27,128 nucleotides of DNA from Phytophthora quininea (GCA_011947345.1 JAAVTG010000742.1:1-27128); one strand, 5' to 3'; shown: positions 8,179 to 19,889, counted from the stretch's first letter. Numbers and translations: made by a program. Notes: a model not told the origin generated them from the letters alone.

Positions 8179-8250
8179 GCCCCTATAGCTCAGTGGTAGA
8201 GCACCCGCTTAGTAAGCGGAAGGTCGGTAGTTCAATCCTGCCTGGGGGCA
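8179..8250 (+). tRNA. tRNA-Thr-AGT: tRNA-Thr(AGU), copy 8, canonical
   Basis: Identical to the reference copy. Unit of 1,060 bp: six minisatellite copies, short ACGCGCGTCG form and GCTAGCGGGATG form. No other gene in the spacer to 9238. Confidence 0.97.
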
Positions 8251-8321
8251 CTCACTTTCCTGGCTTCCTTCCGAGTCGTCAATCGTCTCGAAGGTTGGCT
8301 TGGCGTGCTATCCCGGCACCC

Positions 8322-8378
8322 TTTGCTCGGTTTGCTCGGTTTTGCGCGGTTTTGCGCGGTTTGCTCGGTTTTGCTCGG
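8322..8378 (+). repeat. TTTTGCTCGG minisatellite, unit 8, 6 copies
   Basis: T3, T3, then two TTTTGCGCGG variants, then T3 and T4. The GCGCGG variant occurs only here and in unit 2, suggesting shared descent or exchange between them. The first T4 is at 8340-8343. Confidence 0.93.
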
Positions 8379-9238
8379 TTTGCTGGCGCAGTCGCCCGCT
8401 TGCTTTGCTCGCTTGTTTGCCGTCCGCTTCGCCCCGCTCTTTGCCTGCCTCGTCGCAGCGTGCTGCAGTCCGCTCGTGGGGTCCGCCACCAGCTCCAATG
8501 CTTCGATGGTCCGCTGCGTCATTTCTCTTTCGCCGAGCGCTGCAGCATATGCGTCCCGTCGTACTCCACGTTGCCACCCTCTCGTCTCTCGACGGGACAC
8601 GGCAGAGGCTGACAACTTCTCGTGCAGCCTGGCACAACTCACAAACCCGTTGTGTTACGAGTTGCGATGTTGCTGTCGCGACAGCGCCCGGTGGGTGGAG
8701 CGATACCCACTCACCCAACGTTTCTGCTCTGCTCTCATGCGTTGCCGATAATTCCTTCGTGCAGCCCTGGCCTCAATGTCGATTGTTACTTTGGACACGA
8801 CCGCACGGTAGCAGCCAAGCAGCCAAGCTATGGACCGACTGGCAGCAATACATGGGCAGCAATGCGGAAGAGAGGGGACGGAGGGGGATCGAAATGGAGA
8901 CGCGCGTCGAGCCACGGTTTGGGATCTCAACGAAGCCGTCACCAAGCCGTCACCAAGCCGCAGGACATTGAGACCGTGTCTTCAGGCGTGGGTGGCGTGA
9001 CAGCAGAGCTATGGGGCTATGGGTTGATAAGACGCCTCTGCTGGAAGGCAGTGAGCGAGCGAGCAAGTAGTTTGCGCGGGTGGCGAGAGCGGTCGATGCG
9101 TTGCGTTTTGGGACACGTGACGCACGGTGGGGCTAGCGGGATGTGCGCTTGGTAATGTGGCCACTGGGGAGCGCGTGCGGTTGCTGTGGGCGCCGATCTG
9201 AGGCGGTGAGGAAATTTGAGAAGTGTCGACTTTACAGA

Positions 9239-9310
9239 GCCCCTATAGCTCAGTGGTAGAGCACCCGCTTAGTAAGCGGAAGGTCGGTAGTTCAATCCTG
9301 CCTGGGGGCA
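9239..9310 (+). tRNA. tRNA-Thr-AGT: tRNA-Thr(AGU), copy 9, canonical
   Basis: Identical to the reference copy. Unit of 1,046 bp, consensus form with one private substitution (AGCAGCTAAGC near 9860-9870). No other gene in the spacer to 10284. Confidence 0.97.
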
Positions 9311-9381
9311 CTCACTTTCCTGGCTTCCTTCCGAGTCGTCAATCGTCTCGAAGGTTGGCTTGGCGTGCTATCCCGGCACCC

Positions 9382-9420
9382 TTTGCTCGGTTTTGCTCGG
9401 TTTTGCTCGGTTTTGCTCGG
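9382..9420 (+). repeat. TTTTGCTCGG minisatellite, unit 9, 4 copies
   Basis: T3, T4, T4, T4. Confidence 0.93.
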
Positions 9421-10284
9421 TTTGCTGGCGCAGTCGCCCGCTTGCTTTGCTCGCTTGTTTGCCGTCCGCTTCGCCCCGCTCTTTGCCTGCCTCGTCGCAG
9501 CGTGCTGCAGTCCGCTCGTGGGGTCCGCCACCAGCTCCAATGCTTCGATGGTCCGCTGCGTCATTTCTCTTTCGCCGAGCGCTGCAGCATATGCGTCCCG
9601 TCGTACTCCACGTTGCCACCCTCTCGTCTCTCGACGGGACACGGCAGAGGCTGACAACTTCTCGTGCAGCCTGGCACAACTCACAAACCCGTTGTGTTAC
9701 GAGTTGCGATGTTGCTGTCGCGACAGCGCCCGGTGGGTGGAGCGATACCCACTCACCCAACGTTTCTGCTCTGCTCTCATGCGTTGCCGATAATTCCTTC
9801 GTGCAGCCCTGGCCTCAATGTCGATTGTTACTTTGGACACGACCGCACGGTAGCAGCCAAGCAGCTAAGCTATGGACCGACTGGCAGCAATACATGGGCA
9901 GCAATGCGGAAGAGAGGGGACGGAGGGGGATCGAAATGGAGACGCGCGCGTCGAGCCACGGTTTGGGATCTCAACGAAGCCGTCACCAAGCCGTCACCAA
10001 GCCGCAGGACATTGAGACCGTGTCTTCAGGCGTGGGTGGCGTGACAGCAGAGCTATGGGGCTATGGGTTGATAAGACGCCTCTGCTGGAAGGCAGTGAGC
10101 GAGCGAGCAAGTAGTTTGCGCGGGTGGCGAGAGCGGTCGATGCGTTGCGTTTTGGGACACGTGACGCACGGTGGGGCTAGCTTGGGATGTGCGCTTGGTA
10201 ATGTGGCCACTGGGGAGCGCGTGCGGTTGCTGTGGGCGCCGATCTGAGGCGGTGAGGAAATTTGAGAAGTGTCGACTTTACAGA

Positions 10285-10356
10285 GCCCCTATAGCTCAGT
10301 GGTAGAGCACCCGCTTAGTAAGCGGAAGGTCGGTAGTTCAATCCTGCCTGGGGGCA
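10285..10356 (+). tRNA. tRNA-Thr-AGT: tRNA-Thr(AGU), copy 10, canonical
   Basis: Identical to the reference copy. Unit of 1,045 bp that by eye matches unit 13 throughout. No other gene in the spacer to 11329. Confidence 0.97.
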
Positions 10357-10427
10357 CTCACTTTCCTGGCTTCCTTCCGAGTCGTCAATCGTCTCGAAGG
10401 TTGGCTTGGCGTGCTATCCCGGCACCC

Positions 10428-10465
10428 TTTGCTCGGTTTTGCTCGGTTTGCTCGGTTTTGCTCGG
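10428..10465 (+). repeat. TTTTGCTCGG minisatellite, unit 10, 4 copies
   Basis: T3, T4, T3, T4, a pattern shared with units 13 and 16. Confidence 0.93.
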
Positions 10466-11329
10466 TTTGCTGGCGCAGTCGCCCGCTTGCTTTGCTCGCT
10501 TGTTTGCCGTCCGCTTCGCCCCGCTCTTTGCCTGCCTCGTCGCAGCGTGCTGCAGTCCGCTCGTGGGGTCCGCCACCAGCTCCAATGCTTCGATGGTCCG
10601 CTGCGTCATTTCTCTTTCGCCGAGCGCTGCAGCATATGCGTCCCGTCGTACTCCACGTTGCCACCCTCTCGTCTCTCGACGGGACACGGCAGAGGCTGAC
10701 AACTTCTCGTGCAGCCTGGCACAACTCACAAACCCGTTGTGTTACGAGTTGCGATGTTGCTGTCGCGACAGCGCCCGGTGGGTGGAGCGATACCCACTCA
10801 CCCAACGTTTCTGCTCTGCTCTCATGCGTTGCCGATAATTCCTTCGTGCAGCCCTGGCCTCAATGTCGATTGTTACTTTGGACACGACCGCACGGTAGCA
10901 GCCAAGCAGCCAAGCTATGGACCGACTGGCAGCAATACATGGGCAGCAATGCGGAAGAGAGGGGACGGAGGGGGATCGAAATGGAGACGCGCGCGTCGAG
11001 CCACGGTTTGGGATCTCAACGAAGCCGTCACCAAGCCGTCACCAAGCCGCAGGACATTGAGACCGTGTCTTCAGGCGTGGGTGGCGTGACAGCAGAGCTA
11101 TGGGGCTATGGGTTGATAAGACGCCTCTGCTGGAAGGCAGTGAGCGAGCGAGCAAGTAGTTTGCGCGGGTGGCGAGAGCGGTCGATGCGTTGCGTTTTGG
11201 GACACGTGACGCACGGTGGGGCTAGCTTGGGATGTGCGCTTGGTAATGTGGCCACTGGGGAGCGCGTGCGGTTGCTGTGGGCGCCGATCTGAGGCGGTGA
11301 GGAAATTTGAGAAGTGTCGACTTTACAGA

Positions 11330-11401
11330 GCCCCTATAGCTCAGTGGTAGAGCACCCGCTTAGTAAGCGGAAGGTCGGTAGTTCAATCCTGCCTGGGGGC
11401 A
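11330..11401 (+). tRNA. tRNA-Thr-AGT: tRNA-Thr(AGU), copy 11, canonical
   Basis: Identical to the reference copy. Unit of 1,058 bp: five minisatellite copies plus TCGG, GAGACGAGCGCG near 12045-12056, AACGAAGCAGTCACC near 12079, GCTAGCGGGATG form. The GAAGCAGTC change is shared only with unit 19. No other gene in the spacer to 12387. Confidence 0.97.
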
Positions 11402-11472
11402 CTCACTTTCCTGGCTTCCTTCCGAGTCGTCAATCGTCTCGAAGGTTGGCTTGGCGTGCTATCCCGGCACCC

Positions 11473-11525
11473 TTTGCTCGGTTTTGCTCGGTTTTGCTCG
11501 GTTTTGCTCGGTTTTGCTCGGTCGG
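11473..11525 (+). repeat. TTTTGCTCGG minisatellite, unit 11, 5 copies plus a TCGG remnant
   Basis: T3 followed by four T4 copies and an extra TCGG (11522-11525), looking like an incomplete sixth copy from slippage or a deletion. Confidence 0.93.
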
Positions 11526-12387
11526 TTTGCTGGCGCAGTCGCCCGCTTGCTTTGCTCGCTTGTTTGCCGTCCGCTTCGCCCCGCTCTTTGCCTGCCTCGT
11601 CGCAGCGTGCTGCAGTCCGCTCGTGGGGTCCGCCACCAGCTCCAATGCTTCGATGGTCCGCTGCGTCATTTCTCTTTCGCCGAGCGCTGCAGCATATGCG
11701 TCCCGTCGTACTCCACGTTGCCACCCTCTCGTCTCTCGACGGGACACGGCAGAGGCTGACAACTTCTCGTGCAGCCTGGCACAACTCACAAACCCGTTGT
11801 GTTACGAGTTGCGATGTTGCTGTCGCGACAGCGCCCGGTGGGTGGAGCGATACCCACTCACCCAACGTTTCTGCTCTGCTCTCATGCGTTGCCGATAATT
11901 CCTTCGTGCAGCCCTGGCCTCAATGTCGATTGTTACTTTGGACACGACCGCACGGTAGCAGCCAAGCAGCCAAGCTATGGACCGACTGGCAGCAATACAT
12001 GGGCAGCAATGCGGAAGAGAGGGGACGGAGGGGGATCGAAATGGAGACGAGCGCGTCGAGCCACGGTTTGGGATCTCAACGAAGCAGTCACCAAGCCGTC
12101 ACCAAGCCGCAGGACATTGAGACCGTGTCTTCAGGCGTGGGTGGCGTGACAGCAGAGCTATGGGGCTATGGGTTGATAAGACGCCTCTGCTGGAAGGCAG
12201 TGAGCGAGCGAGCAAGTAGTTTGCGCGGGTGGCGAGAGCGGTCGATGCGTTGCGTTTTGGGACACGTGACGCACGGTGGGGCTAGCGGGATGTGCGCTTG
12301 GTAATGTGGCCACTGGGGAGCGCGTGCGGTTGCTGTGGGCGCCGATCTGAGGCGGTGAGGAAATTTGAGAAGTGTCGACTTTACAGA

Positions 12388-12460
12388 GCCCCTATAGCTC
12401 AGTGGTAGAGCACCCGCTTAGTAAGCGGAAGGTCGGTAGTTCAATCCTGCCTGGGGCGCA
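12388..12460 (+). tRNA. tRNA-Thr-AGT: tRNA-Thr(AGU), copy 12, one-base insertion in acceptor stem
   Basis: This 73-nt copy ends TGGGGCGCA instead of TGGGGGCA. The acceptor stem can still make seven pairs if one C (12457) is bulged out, so function is uncertain. Everything else is canonical. It is the only damaged acceptor stem in the central part of the array. Unit of 1,047 bp, otherwise consensus to 13434. Confidence 0.85.
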
Positions 12461-12531
12461 CTCACTTTCCTGGCTTCCTTCCGAGTCGTCAATCGTCTCG
12501 AAGGTTGGCTTGGCGTGCTATCCCGGCACCC

Positions 12532-12570
12532 TTTGCTCGGTTTTGCTCGGTTTTGCTCGGTTTTGCTCGG
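12532..12570 (+). repeat. TTTTGCTCGG minisatellite, unit 12, 4 copies
   Basis: T3, T4, T4, T4. Confidence 0.93.
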
Positions 12571-13434
12571 TTTGCTGGCGCAGTCGCCCGCTTGCTTTGC
12601 TCGCTTGTTTGCCGTCCGCTTCGCCCCGCTCTTTGCCTGCCTCGTCGCAGCGTGCTGCAGTCCGCTCGTGGGGTCCGCCACCAGCTCCAATGCTTCGATG
12701 GTCCGCTGCGTCATTTCTCTTTCGCCGAGCGCTGCAGCATATGCGTCCCGTCGTACTCCACGTTGCCACCCTCTCGTCTCTCGACGGGACACGGCAGAGG
12801 CTGACAACTTCTCGTGCAGCCTGGCACAACTCACAAACCCGTTGTGTTACGAGTTGCGATGTTGCTGTCGCGACAGCGCCCGGTGGGTGGAGCGATACCC
12901 ACTCACCCAACGTTTCTGCTCTGCTCTCATGCGTTGCCGATAATTCCTTCGTGCAGCCCTGGCCTCAATGTCGATTGTTACTTTGGACACGACCGCACGG
13001 TAGCAGCCAAGCAGCCAAGCTATGGACCGACTGGCAGCAATACATGGGCAGCAATGCGGAAGAGAGGGGACGGAGGGGGATCGAAATGGAGACGCGCGCG
13101 TCGAGCCACGGTTTGGGATCTCAACGAAGCCGTCACCAAGCCGTCACCAAGCCGCAGGACATTGAGACCGTGTCTTCAGGCGTGGGTGGCGTGACAGCAG
13201 AGCTATGGGGCTATGGGTTGATAAGACGCCTCTGCTGGAAGGCAGTGAGCGAGCGAGCAAGTAGTTTGCGCGGGTGGCGAGAGCGGTCGATGCGTTGCGT
13301 TTTGGGACACGTGACGCACGGTGGGGCTAGCTTGGGATGTGCGCTTGGTAATGTGGCCACTGGGGAGCGCGTGCGGTTGCTGTGGGCGCCGATCTGAGGC
13401 GGTGAGGAAATTTGAGAAGTGTCGACTTTACAGA

Positions 13435-13506
13435 GCCCCTATAGCTCAGTGGTAGAGCACCCGCTTAGTAAGCGGAAGGTCGGTAGTTCAATCCTGCCTG
13501 GGGGCA
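13435..13506 (+). tRNA. tRNA-Thr-AGT: tRNA-Thr(AGU), copy 13, canonical
   Basis: Identical to the reference copy. Unit of 1,045 bp, apparently identical to unit 10, three units away. No other gene in the spacer to 14479. Confidence 0.97.
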
Positions 13507-13577
13507 CTCACTTTCCTGGCTTCCTTCCGAGTCGTCAATCGTCTCGAAGGTTGGCTTGGCGTGCTATCCCGGCACCC

Positions 13578-13615
13578 TTTGCTCGGTTTTGCTCGGTTTG
13601 CTCGGTTTTGCTCGG
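13578..13615 (+). repeat. TTTTGCTCGG minisatellite, unit 13, 4 copies
   Basis: T3, T4, T3, T4. Confidence 0.93.
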
Positions 13616-14479
13616 TTTGCTGGCGCAGTCGCCCGCTTGCTTTGCTCGCTTGTTTGCCGTCCGCTTCGCCCCGCTCTTTGCCTGCCTCGTCGCAGCGTGC
13701 TGCAGTCCGCTCGTGGGGTCCGCCACCAGCTCCAATGCTTCGATGGTCCGCTGCGTCATTTCTCTTTCGCCGAGCGCTGCAGCATATGCGTCCCGTCGTA
13801 CTCCACGTTGCCACCCTCTCGTCTCTCGACGGGACACGGCAGAGGCTGACAACTTCTCGTGCAGCCTGGCACAACTCACAAACCCGTTGTGTTACGAGTT
13901 GCGATGTTGCTGTCGCGACAGCGCCCGGTGGGTGGAGCGATACCCACTCACCCAACGTTTCTGCTCTGCTCTCATGCGTTGCCGATAATTCCTTCGTGCA
14001 GCCCTGGCCTCAATGTCGATTGTTACTTTGGACACGACCGCACGGTAGCAGCCAAGCAGCCAAGCTATGGACCGACTGGCAGCAATACATGGGCAGCAAT
14101 GCGGAAGAGAGGGGACGGAGGGGGATCGAAATGGAGACGCGCGCGTCGAGCCACGGTTTGGGATCTCAACGAAGCCGTCACCAAGCCGTCACCAAGCCGC
14201 AGGACATTGAGACCGTGTCTTCAGGCGTGGGTGGCGTGACAGCAGAGCTATGGGGCTATGGGTTGATAAGACGCCTCTGCTGGAAGGCAGTGAGCGAGCG
14301 AGCAAGTAGTTTGCGCGGGTGGCGAGAGCGGTCGATGCGTTGCGTTTTGGGACACGTGACGCACGGTGGGGCTAGCTTGGGATGTGCGCTTGGTAATGTG
14401 GCCACTGGGGAGCGCGTGCGGTTGCTGTGGGCGCCGATCTGAGGCGGTGAGGAAATTTGAGAAGTGTCGACTTTACAGA

Positions 14480-14551
14480 GCCCCTATAGCTCAGTGGTAG
14501 AGCACCCGCTTAGTAAGCGGAAGGTCGGTAGTTCAATCCTGCCTGGGGGCA
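14480..14551 (+). tRNA. tRNA-Thr-AGT: tRNA-Thr(AGU), copy 14, canonical
   Basis: Identical to the reference copy. Unit of 1,044 bp with GCTAGCGGGATG form, apparently identical to unit 18. No other gene in the spacer to 15523. Confidence 0.97.
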
Positions 14552-14622
14552 CTCACTTTCCTGGCTTCCTTCCGAGTCGTCAATCGTCTCGAAGGTTGGC
14601 TTGGCGTGCTATCCCGGCACCC

Positions 14623-14661
14623 TTTGCTCGGTTTTGCTCGGTTTTGCTCGGTTTTGCTCGG
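14623..14661 (+). repeat. TTTTGCTCGG minisatellite, unit 14, 4 copies
   Basis: T3, T4, T4, T4. Confidence 0.93.
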
Positions 14662-15523
14662 TTTGCTGGCGCAGTCGCCCGCTTGCTTTGCTCGCTTGTT
14701 TGCCGTCCGCTTCGCCCCGCTCTTTGCCTGCCTCGTCGCAGCGTGCTGCAGTCCGCTCGTGGGGTCCGCCACCAGCTCCAATGCTTCGATGGTCCGCTGC
14801 GTCATTTCTCTTTCGCCGAGCGCTGCAGCATATGCGTCCCGTCGTACTCCACGTTGCCACCCTCTCGTCTCTCGACGGGACACGGCAGAGGCTGACAACT
14901 TCTCGTGCAGCCTGGCACAACTCACAAACCCGTTGTGTTACGAGTTGCGATGTTGCTGTCGCGACAGCGCCCGGTGGGTGGAGCGATACCCACTCACCCA
15001 ACGTTTCTGCTCTGCTCTCATGCGTTGCCGATAATTCCTTCGTGCAGCCCTGGCCTCAATGTCGATTGTTACTTTGGACACGACCGCACGGTAGCAGCCA
15101 AGCAGCCAAGCTATGGACCGACTGGCAGCAATACATGGGCAGCAATGCGGAAGAGAGGGGACGGAGGGGGATCGAAATGGAGACGCGCGCGTCGAGCCAC
15201 GGTTTGGGATCTCAACGAAGCCGTCACCAAGCCGTCACCAAGCCGCAGGACATTGAGACCGTGTCTTCAGGCGTGGGTGGCGTGACAGCAGAGCTATGGG
15301 GCTATGGGTTGATAAGACGCCTCTGCTGGAAGGCAGTGAGCGAGCGAGCAAGTAGTTTGCGCGGGTGGCGAGAGCGGTCGATGCGTTGCGTTTTGGGACA
15401 CGTGACGCACGGTGGGGCTAGCGGGATGTGCGCTTGGTAATGTGGCCACTGGGGAGCGCGTGCGGTTGCTGTGGGCGCCGATCTGAGGCGGTGAGGAAAT
15501 TTGAGAAGTGTCGACTTTACAGA

Positions 15524-15595
15524 GCCCCTATAGCTCAGTGGTAGAGCACCCGCTTAGTAAGCGGAAGGTCGGTAGTTCAATCCTGCCTGGGGGCA
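15524..15595 (+). tRNA. tRNA-Thr-AGT: tRNA-Thr(AGU), copy 15, canonical
   Basis: Identical to the reference copy. Unit of 1,044 bp with short ACGCGCGTCG form, apparently identical to unit 21. No other gene in the spacer to 16567. Confidence 0.97.
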
Positions 15596-15666
15596 CTCAC
15601 TTTCCTGGCTTCCTTCCGAGTCGTCAATCGTCTCGAAGGTTGGCTTGGCGTGCTATCCCGGCACCC

Positions 15667-15705
15667 TTTGCTCGGTTTTGCTCGGTTTTGCTCGGTTTTG
15701 CTCGG
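15667..15705 (+). repeat. TTTTGCTCGG minisatellite, unit 15, 4 copies
   Basis: T3, T4, T4, T4. Confidence 0.93.
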
Positions 15706-16567
15706 TTTGCTGGCGCAGTCGCCCGCTTGCTTTGCTCGCTTGTTTGCCGTCCGCTTCGCCCCGCTCTTTGCCTGCCTCGTCGCAGCGTGCTGCAGTCCGC
15801 TCGTGGGGTCCGCCACCAGCTCCAATGCTTCGATGGTCCGCTGCGTCATTTCTCTTTCGCCGAGCGCTGCAGCATATGCGTCCCGTCGTACTCCACGTTG
15901 CCACCCTCTCGTCTCTCGACGGGACACGGCAGAGGCTGACAACTTCTCGTGCAGCCTGGCACAACTCACAAACCCGTTGTGTTACGAGTTGCGATGTTGC
16001 TGTCGCGACAGCGCCCGGTGGGTGGAGCGATACCCACTCACCCAACGTTTCTGCTCTGCTCTCATGCGTTGCCGATAATTCCTTCGTGCAGCCCTGGCCT
16101 CAATGTCGATTGTTACTTTGGACACGACCGCACGGTAGCAGCCAAGCAGCCAAGCTATGGACCGACTGGCAGCAATACATGGGCAGCAATGCGGAAGAGA
16201 GGGGACGGAGGGGGATCGAAATGGAGACGCGCGTCGAGCCACGGTTTGGGATCTCAACGAAGCCGTCACCAAGCCGTCACCAAGCCGCAGGACATTGAGA
16301 CCGTGTCTTCAGGCGTGGGTGGCGTGACAGCAGAGCTATGGGGCTATGGGTTGATAAGACGCCTCTGCTGGAAGGCAGTGAGCGAGCGAGCAAGTAGTTT
16401 GCGCGGGTGGCGAGAGCGGTCGATGCGTTGCGTTTTGGGACACGTGACGCACGGTGGGGCTAGCTTGGGATGTGCGCTTGGTAATGTGGCCACTGGGGAG
16501 CGCGTGCGGTTGCTGTGGGCGCCGATCTGAGGCGGTGAGGAAATTTGAGAAGTGTCGACTTTACAGA

Positions 16568-16639
16568 GCCCCTATAGCTCAGTGGTAGAGCACCCGCTTA
16601 GTAAGCGGAAGGTCGGTAGTTCAATCCTGCCTGGGGGCA
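16568..16639 (+). tRNA. tRNA-Thr-AGT: tRNA-Thr(AGU), copy 16, canonical
   Basis: Identical to the reference copy. Unit of 1,040 bp with a private 5-bp deletion (GGATCGAAGACGCG near 17256-17269, where others read GGATCGAAATGGAGACG). No other gene in the spacer to 17607. Confidence 0.97.
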
Positions 16640-16710
16640 CTCACTTTCCTGGCTTCCTTCCGAGTCGTCAATCGTCTCGAAGGTTGGCTTGGCGTGCTAT
16701 CCCGGCACCC

Positions 16711-16748
16711 TTTGCTCGGTTTTGCTCGGTTTGCTCGGTTTTGCTCGG
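16711..16748 (+). repeat. TTTTGCTCGG minisatellite, unit 16, 4 copies
   Basis: T3, T4, T3, T4, as in units 10 and 13. Confidence 0.93.
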
Positions 16749-17607
16749 TTTGCTGGCGCAGTCGCCCGCTTGCTTTGCTCGCTTGTTTGCCGTCCGCTTC
16801 GCCCCGCTCTTTGCCTGCCTCGTCGCAGCGTGCTGCAGTCCGCTCGTGGGGTCCGCCACCAGCTCCAATGCTTCGATGGTCCGCTGCGTCATTTCTCTTT
16901 CGCCGAGCGCTGCAGCATATGCGTCCCGTCGTACTCCACGTTGCCACCCTCTCGTCTCTCGACGGGACACGGCAGAGGCTGACAACTTCTCGTGCAGCCT
17001 GGCACAACTCACAAACCCGTTGTGTTACGAGTTGCGATGTTGCTGTCGCGACAGCGCCCGGTGGGTGGAGCGATACCCACTCACCCAACGTTTCTGCTCT
17101 GCTCTCATGCGTTGCCGATAATTCCTTCGTGCAGCCCTGGCCTCAATGTCGATTGTTACTTTGGACACGACCGCACGGTAGCAGCCAAGCAGCCAAGCTA
17201 TGGACCGACTGGCAGCAATACATGGGCAGCAATGCGGAAGAGAGGGGACGGAGGGGGATCGAAGACGCGCGCGTCGAGCCACGGTTTGGGATCTCAACGA
17301 AGCCGTCACCAAGCCGTCACCAAGCCGCAGGACATTGAGACCGTGTCTTCAGGCGTGGGTGGCGTGACAGCAGAGCTATGGGGCTATGGGTTGATAAGAC
17401 GCCTCTGCTGGAAGGCAGTGAGCGAGCGAGCAAGTAGTTTGCGCGGGTGGCGAGAGCGGTCGATGCGTTGCGTTTTGGGACACGTGACGCACGGTGGGGC
17501 TAGCTTGGGATGTGCGCTTGGTAATGTGGCCACTGGGGAGCGCGTGCGGTTGCTGTGGGCGCCGATCTGAGGCGGTGAGGAAATTTGAGAAGTGTCGACT
17601 TTACAGA

Positions 17608-17679
17608 GCCCCTATAGCTCAGTGGTAGAGCACCCGCTTAGTAAGCGGAAGGTCGGTAGTTCAATCCTGCCTGGGGGCA
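17608..17679 (+). tRNA. tRNA-Thr-AGT: tRNA-Thr(AGU), copy 17, canonical
   Basis: Identical to the reference copy. Unit of 1,046 bp, the plain consensus, apparently identical to unit 22. No other gene in the spacer to 18653. Confidence 0.97.
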
Positions 17680-17750
17680 CTCACTTTCCTGGCTTCCTTC
17701 CGAGTCGTCAATCGTCTCGAAGGTTGGCTTGGCGTGCTATCCCGGCACCC

Positions 17751-17789
17751 TTTGCTCGGTTTTGCTCGGTTTTGCTCGGTTTTGCTCGG
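17751..17789 (+). repeat. TTTTGCTCGG minisatellite, unit 17, 4 copies
   Basis: T3, T4, T4, T4. Confidence 0.93.
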
Positions 17790-18653
17790 TTTGCTGGCGC
17801 AGTCGCCCGCTTGCTTTGCTCGCTTGTTTGCCGTCCGCTTCGCCCCGCTCTTTGCCTGCCTCGTCGCAGCGTGCTGCAGTCCGCTCGTGGGGTCCGCCAC
17901 CAGCTCCAATGCTTCGATGGTCCGCTGCGTCATTTCTCTTTCGCCGAGCGCTGCAGCATATGCGTCCCGTCGTACTCCACGTTGCCACCCTCTCGTCTCT
18001 CGACGGGACACGGCAGAGGCTGACAACTTCTCGTGCAGCCTGGCACAACTCACAAACCCGTTGTGTTACGAGTTGCGATGTTGCTGTCGCGACAGCGCCC
18101 GGTGGGTGGAGCGATACCCACTCACCCAACGTTTCTGCTCTGCTCTCATGCGTTGCCGATAATTCCTTCGTGCAGCCCTGGCCTCAATGTCGATTGTTAC
18201 TTTGGACACGACCGCACGGTAGCAGCCAAGCAGCCAAGCTATGGACCGACTGGCAGCAATACATGGGCAGCAATGCGGAAGAGAGGGGACGGAGGGGGAT
18301 CGAAATGGAGACGCGCGCGTCGAGCCACGGTTTGGGATCTCAACGAAGCCGTCACCAAGCCGTCACCAAGCCGCAGGACATTGAGACCGTGTCTTCAGGC
18401 GTGGGTGGCGTGACAGCAGAGCTATGGGGCTATGGGTTGATAAGACGCCTCTGCTGGAAGGCAGTGAGCGAGCGAGCAAGTAGTTTGCGCGGGTGGCGAG
18501 AGCGGTCGATGCGTTGCGTTTTGGGACACGTGACGCACGGTGGGGCTAGCTTGGGATGTGCGCTTGGTAATGTGGCCACTGGGGAGCGCGTGCGGTTGCT
18601 GTGGGCGCCGATCTGAGGCGGTGAGGAAATTTGAGAAGTGTCGACTTTACAGA

Positions 18654-18725
18654 GCCCCTATAGCTCAGTGGTAGAGCACCCGCTTAGTAAGCGGAAGGTC
18701 GGTAGTTCAATCCTGCCTGGGGGCA
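18654..18725 (+). tRNA. tRNA-Thr-AGT: tRNA-Thr(AGU), copy 18, canonical
   Basis: Identical to the reference copy. Unit of 1,044 bp with GCTAGCGGGATG form, apparently identical to unit 14. No other gene in the spacer to 19697. Confidence 0.97.
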
Positions 18726-18796
18726 CTCACTTTCCTGGCTTCCTTCCGAGTCGTCAATCGTCTCGAAGGTTGGCTTGGCGTGCTATCCCGGCACCC

Positions 18797-18835
18797 TTTG
18801 CTCGGTTTTGCTCGGTTTTGCTCGGTTTTGCTCGG
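18797..18835 (+). repeat. TTTTGCTCGG minisatellite, unit 18, 4 copies
   Basis: T3, T4, T4, T4. Confidence 0.93.
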
Positions 18836-19697
18836 TTTGCTGGCGCAGTCGCCCGCTTGCTTTGCTCGCTTGTTTGCCGTCCGCTTCGCCCCGCTCTTTG
18901 CCTGCCTCGTCGCAGCGTGCTGCAGTCCGCTCGTGGGGTCCGCCACCAGCTCCAATGCTTCGATGGTCCGCTGCGTCATTTCTCTTTCGCCGAGCGCTGC
19001 AGCATATGCGTCCCGTCGTACTCCACGTTGCCACCCTCTCGTCTCTCGACGGGACACGGCAGAGGCTGACAACTTCTCGTGCAGCCTGGCACAACTCACA
19101 AACCCGTTGTGTTACGAGTTGCGATGTTGCTGTCGCGACAGCGCCCGGTGGGTGGAGCGATACCCACTCACCCAACGTTTCTGCTCTGCTCTCATGCGTT
19201 GCCGATAATTCCTTCGTGCAGCCCTGGCCTCAATGTCGATTGTTACTTTGGACACGACCGCACGGTAGCAGCCAAGCAGCCAAGCTATGGACCGACTGGC
19301 AGCAATACATGGGCAGCAATGCGGAAGAGAGGGGACGGAGGGGGATCGAAATGGAGACGCGCGCGTCGAGCCACGGTTTGGGATCTCAACGAAGCCGTCA
19401 CCAAGCCGTCACCAAGCCGCAGGACATTGAGACCGTGTCTTCAGGCGTGGGTGGCGTGACAGCAGAGCTATGGGGCTATGGGTTGATAAGACGCCTCTGC
19501 TGGAAGGCAGTGAGCGAGCGAGCAAGTAGTTTGCGCGGGTGGCGAGAGCGGTCGATGCGTTGCGTTTTGGGACACGTGACGCACGGTGGGGCTAGCGGGA
19601 TGTGCGCTTGGTAATGTGGCCACTGGGGAGCGCGTGCGGTTGCTGTGGGCGCCGATCTGAGGCGGTGAGGAAATTTGAGAAGTGTCGACTTTACAGA

Positions 19698-19769
19698 GCC
19701 CCTATAGCTCAGTGGTAGAGCACCCGCTTAGTAAGCGGAAGGTCGGTAGTTCAATCCTGCCTGGGGGCA
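19698..19769 (+). tRNA. tRNA-Thr-AGT: tRNA-Thr(AGU), copy 19, canonical
   Basis: Identical to the reference copy. Unit of 1,054 bp: five minisatellite copies, short ACGCGCGTCG form, and the GAAGCAGTCACC change otherwise found only in unit 11. No other gene in the spacer to 20751. Confidence 0.97.
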
Positions 19770-19840
19770 CTCACTTTCCTGGCTTCCTTCCGAGTCGTCA
19801 ATCGTCTCGAAGGTTGGCTTGGCGTGCTATCCCGGCACCC

Positions 19841-19889
19841 TTTGCTCGGTTTTGCTCGGTTTTGCTCGGTTTTGCTCGGTTTTGCTCGG
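19841..19889 (+). repeat. TTTTGCTCGG minisatellite, unit 19, 5 copies
   Basis: T3 followed by four T4 copies, like unit 11 without its TCGG remnant. Confidence 0.93.
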
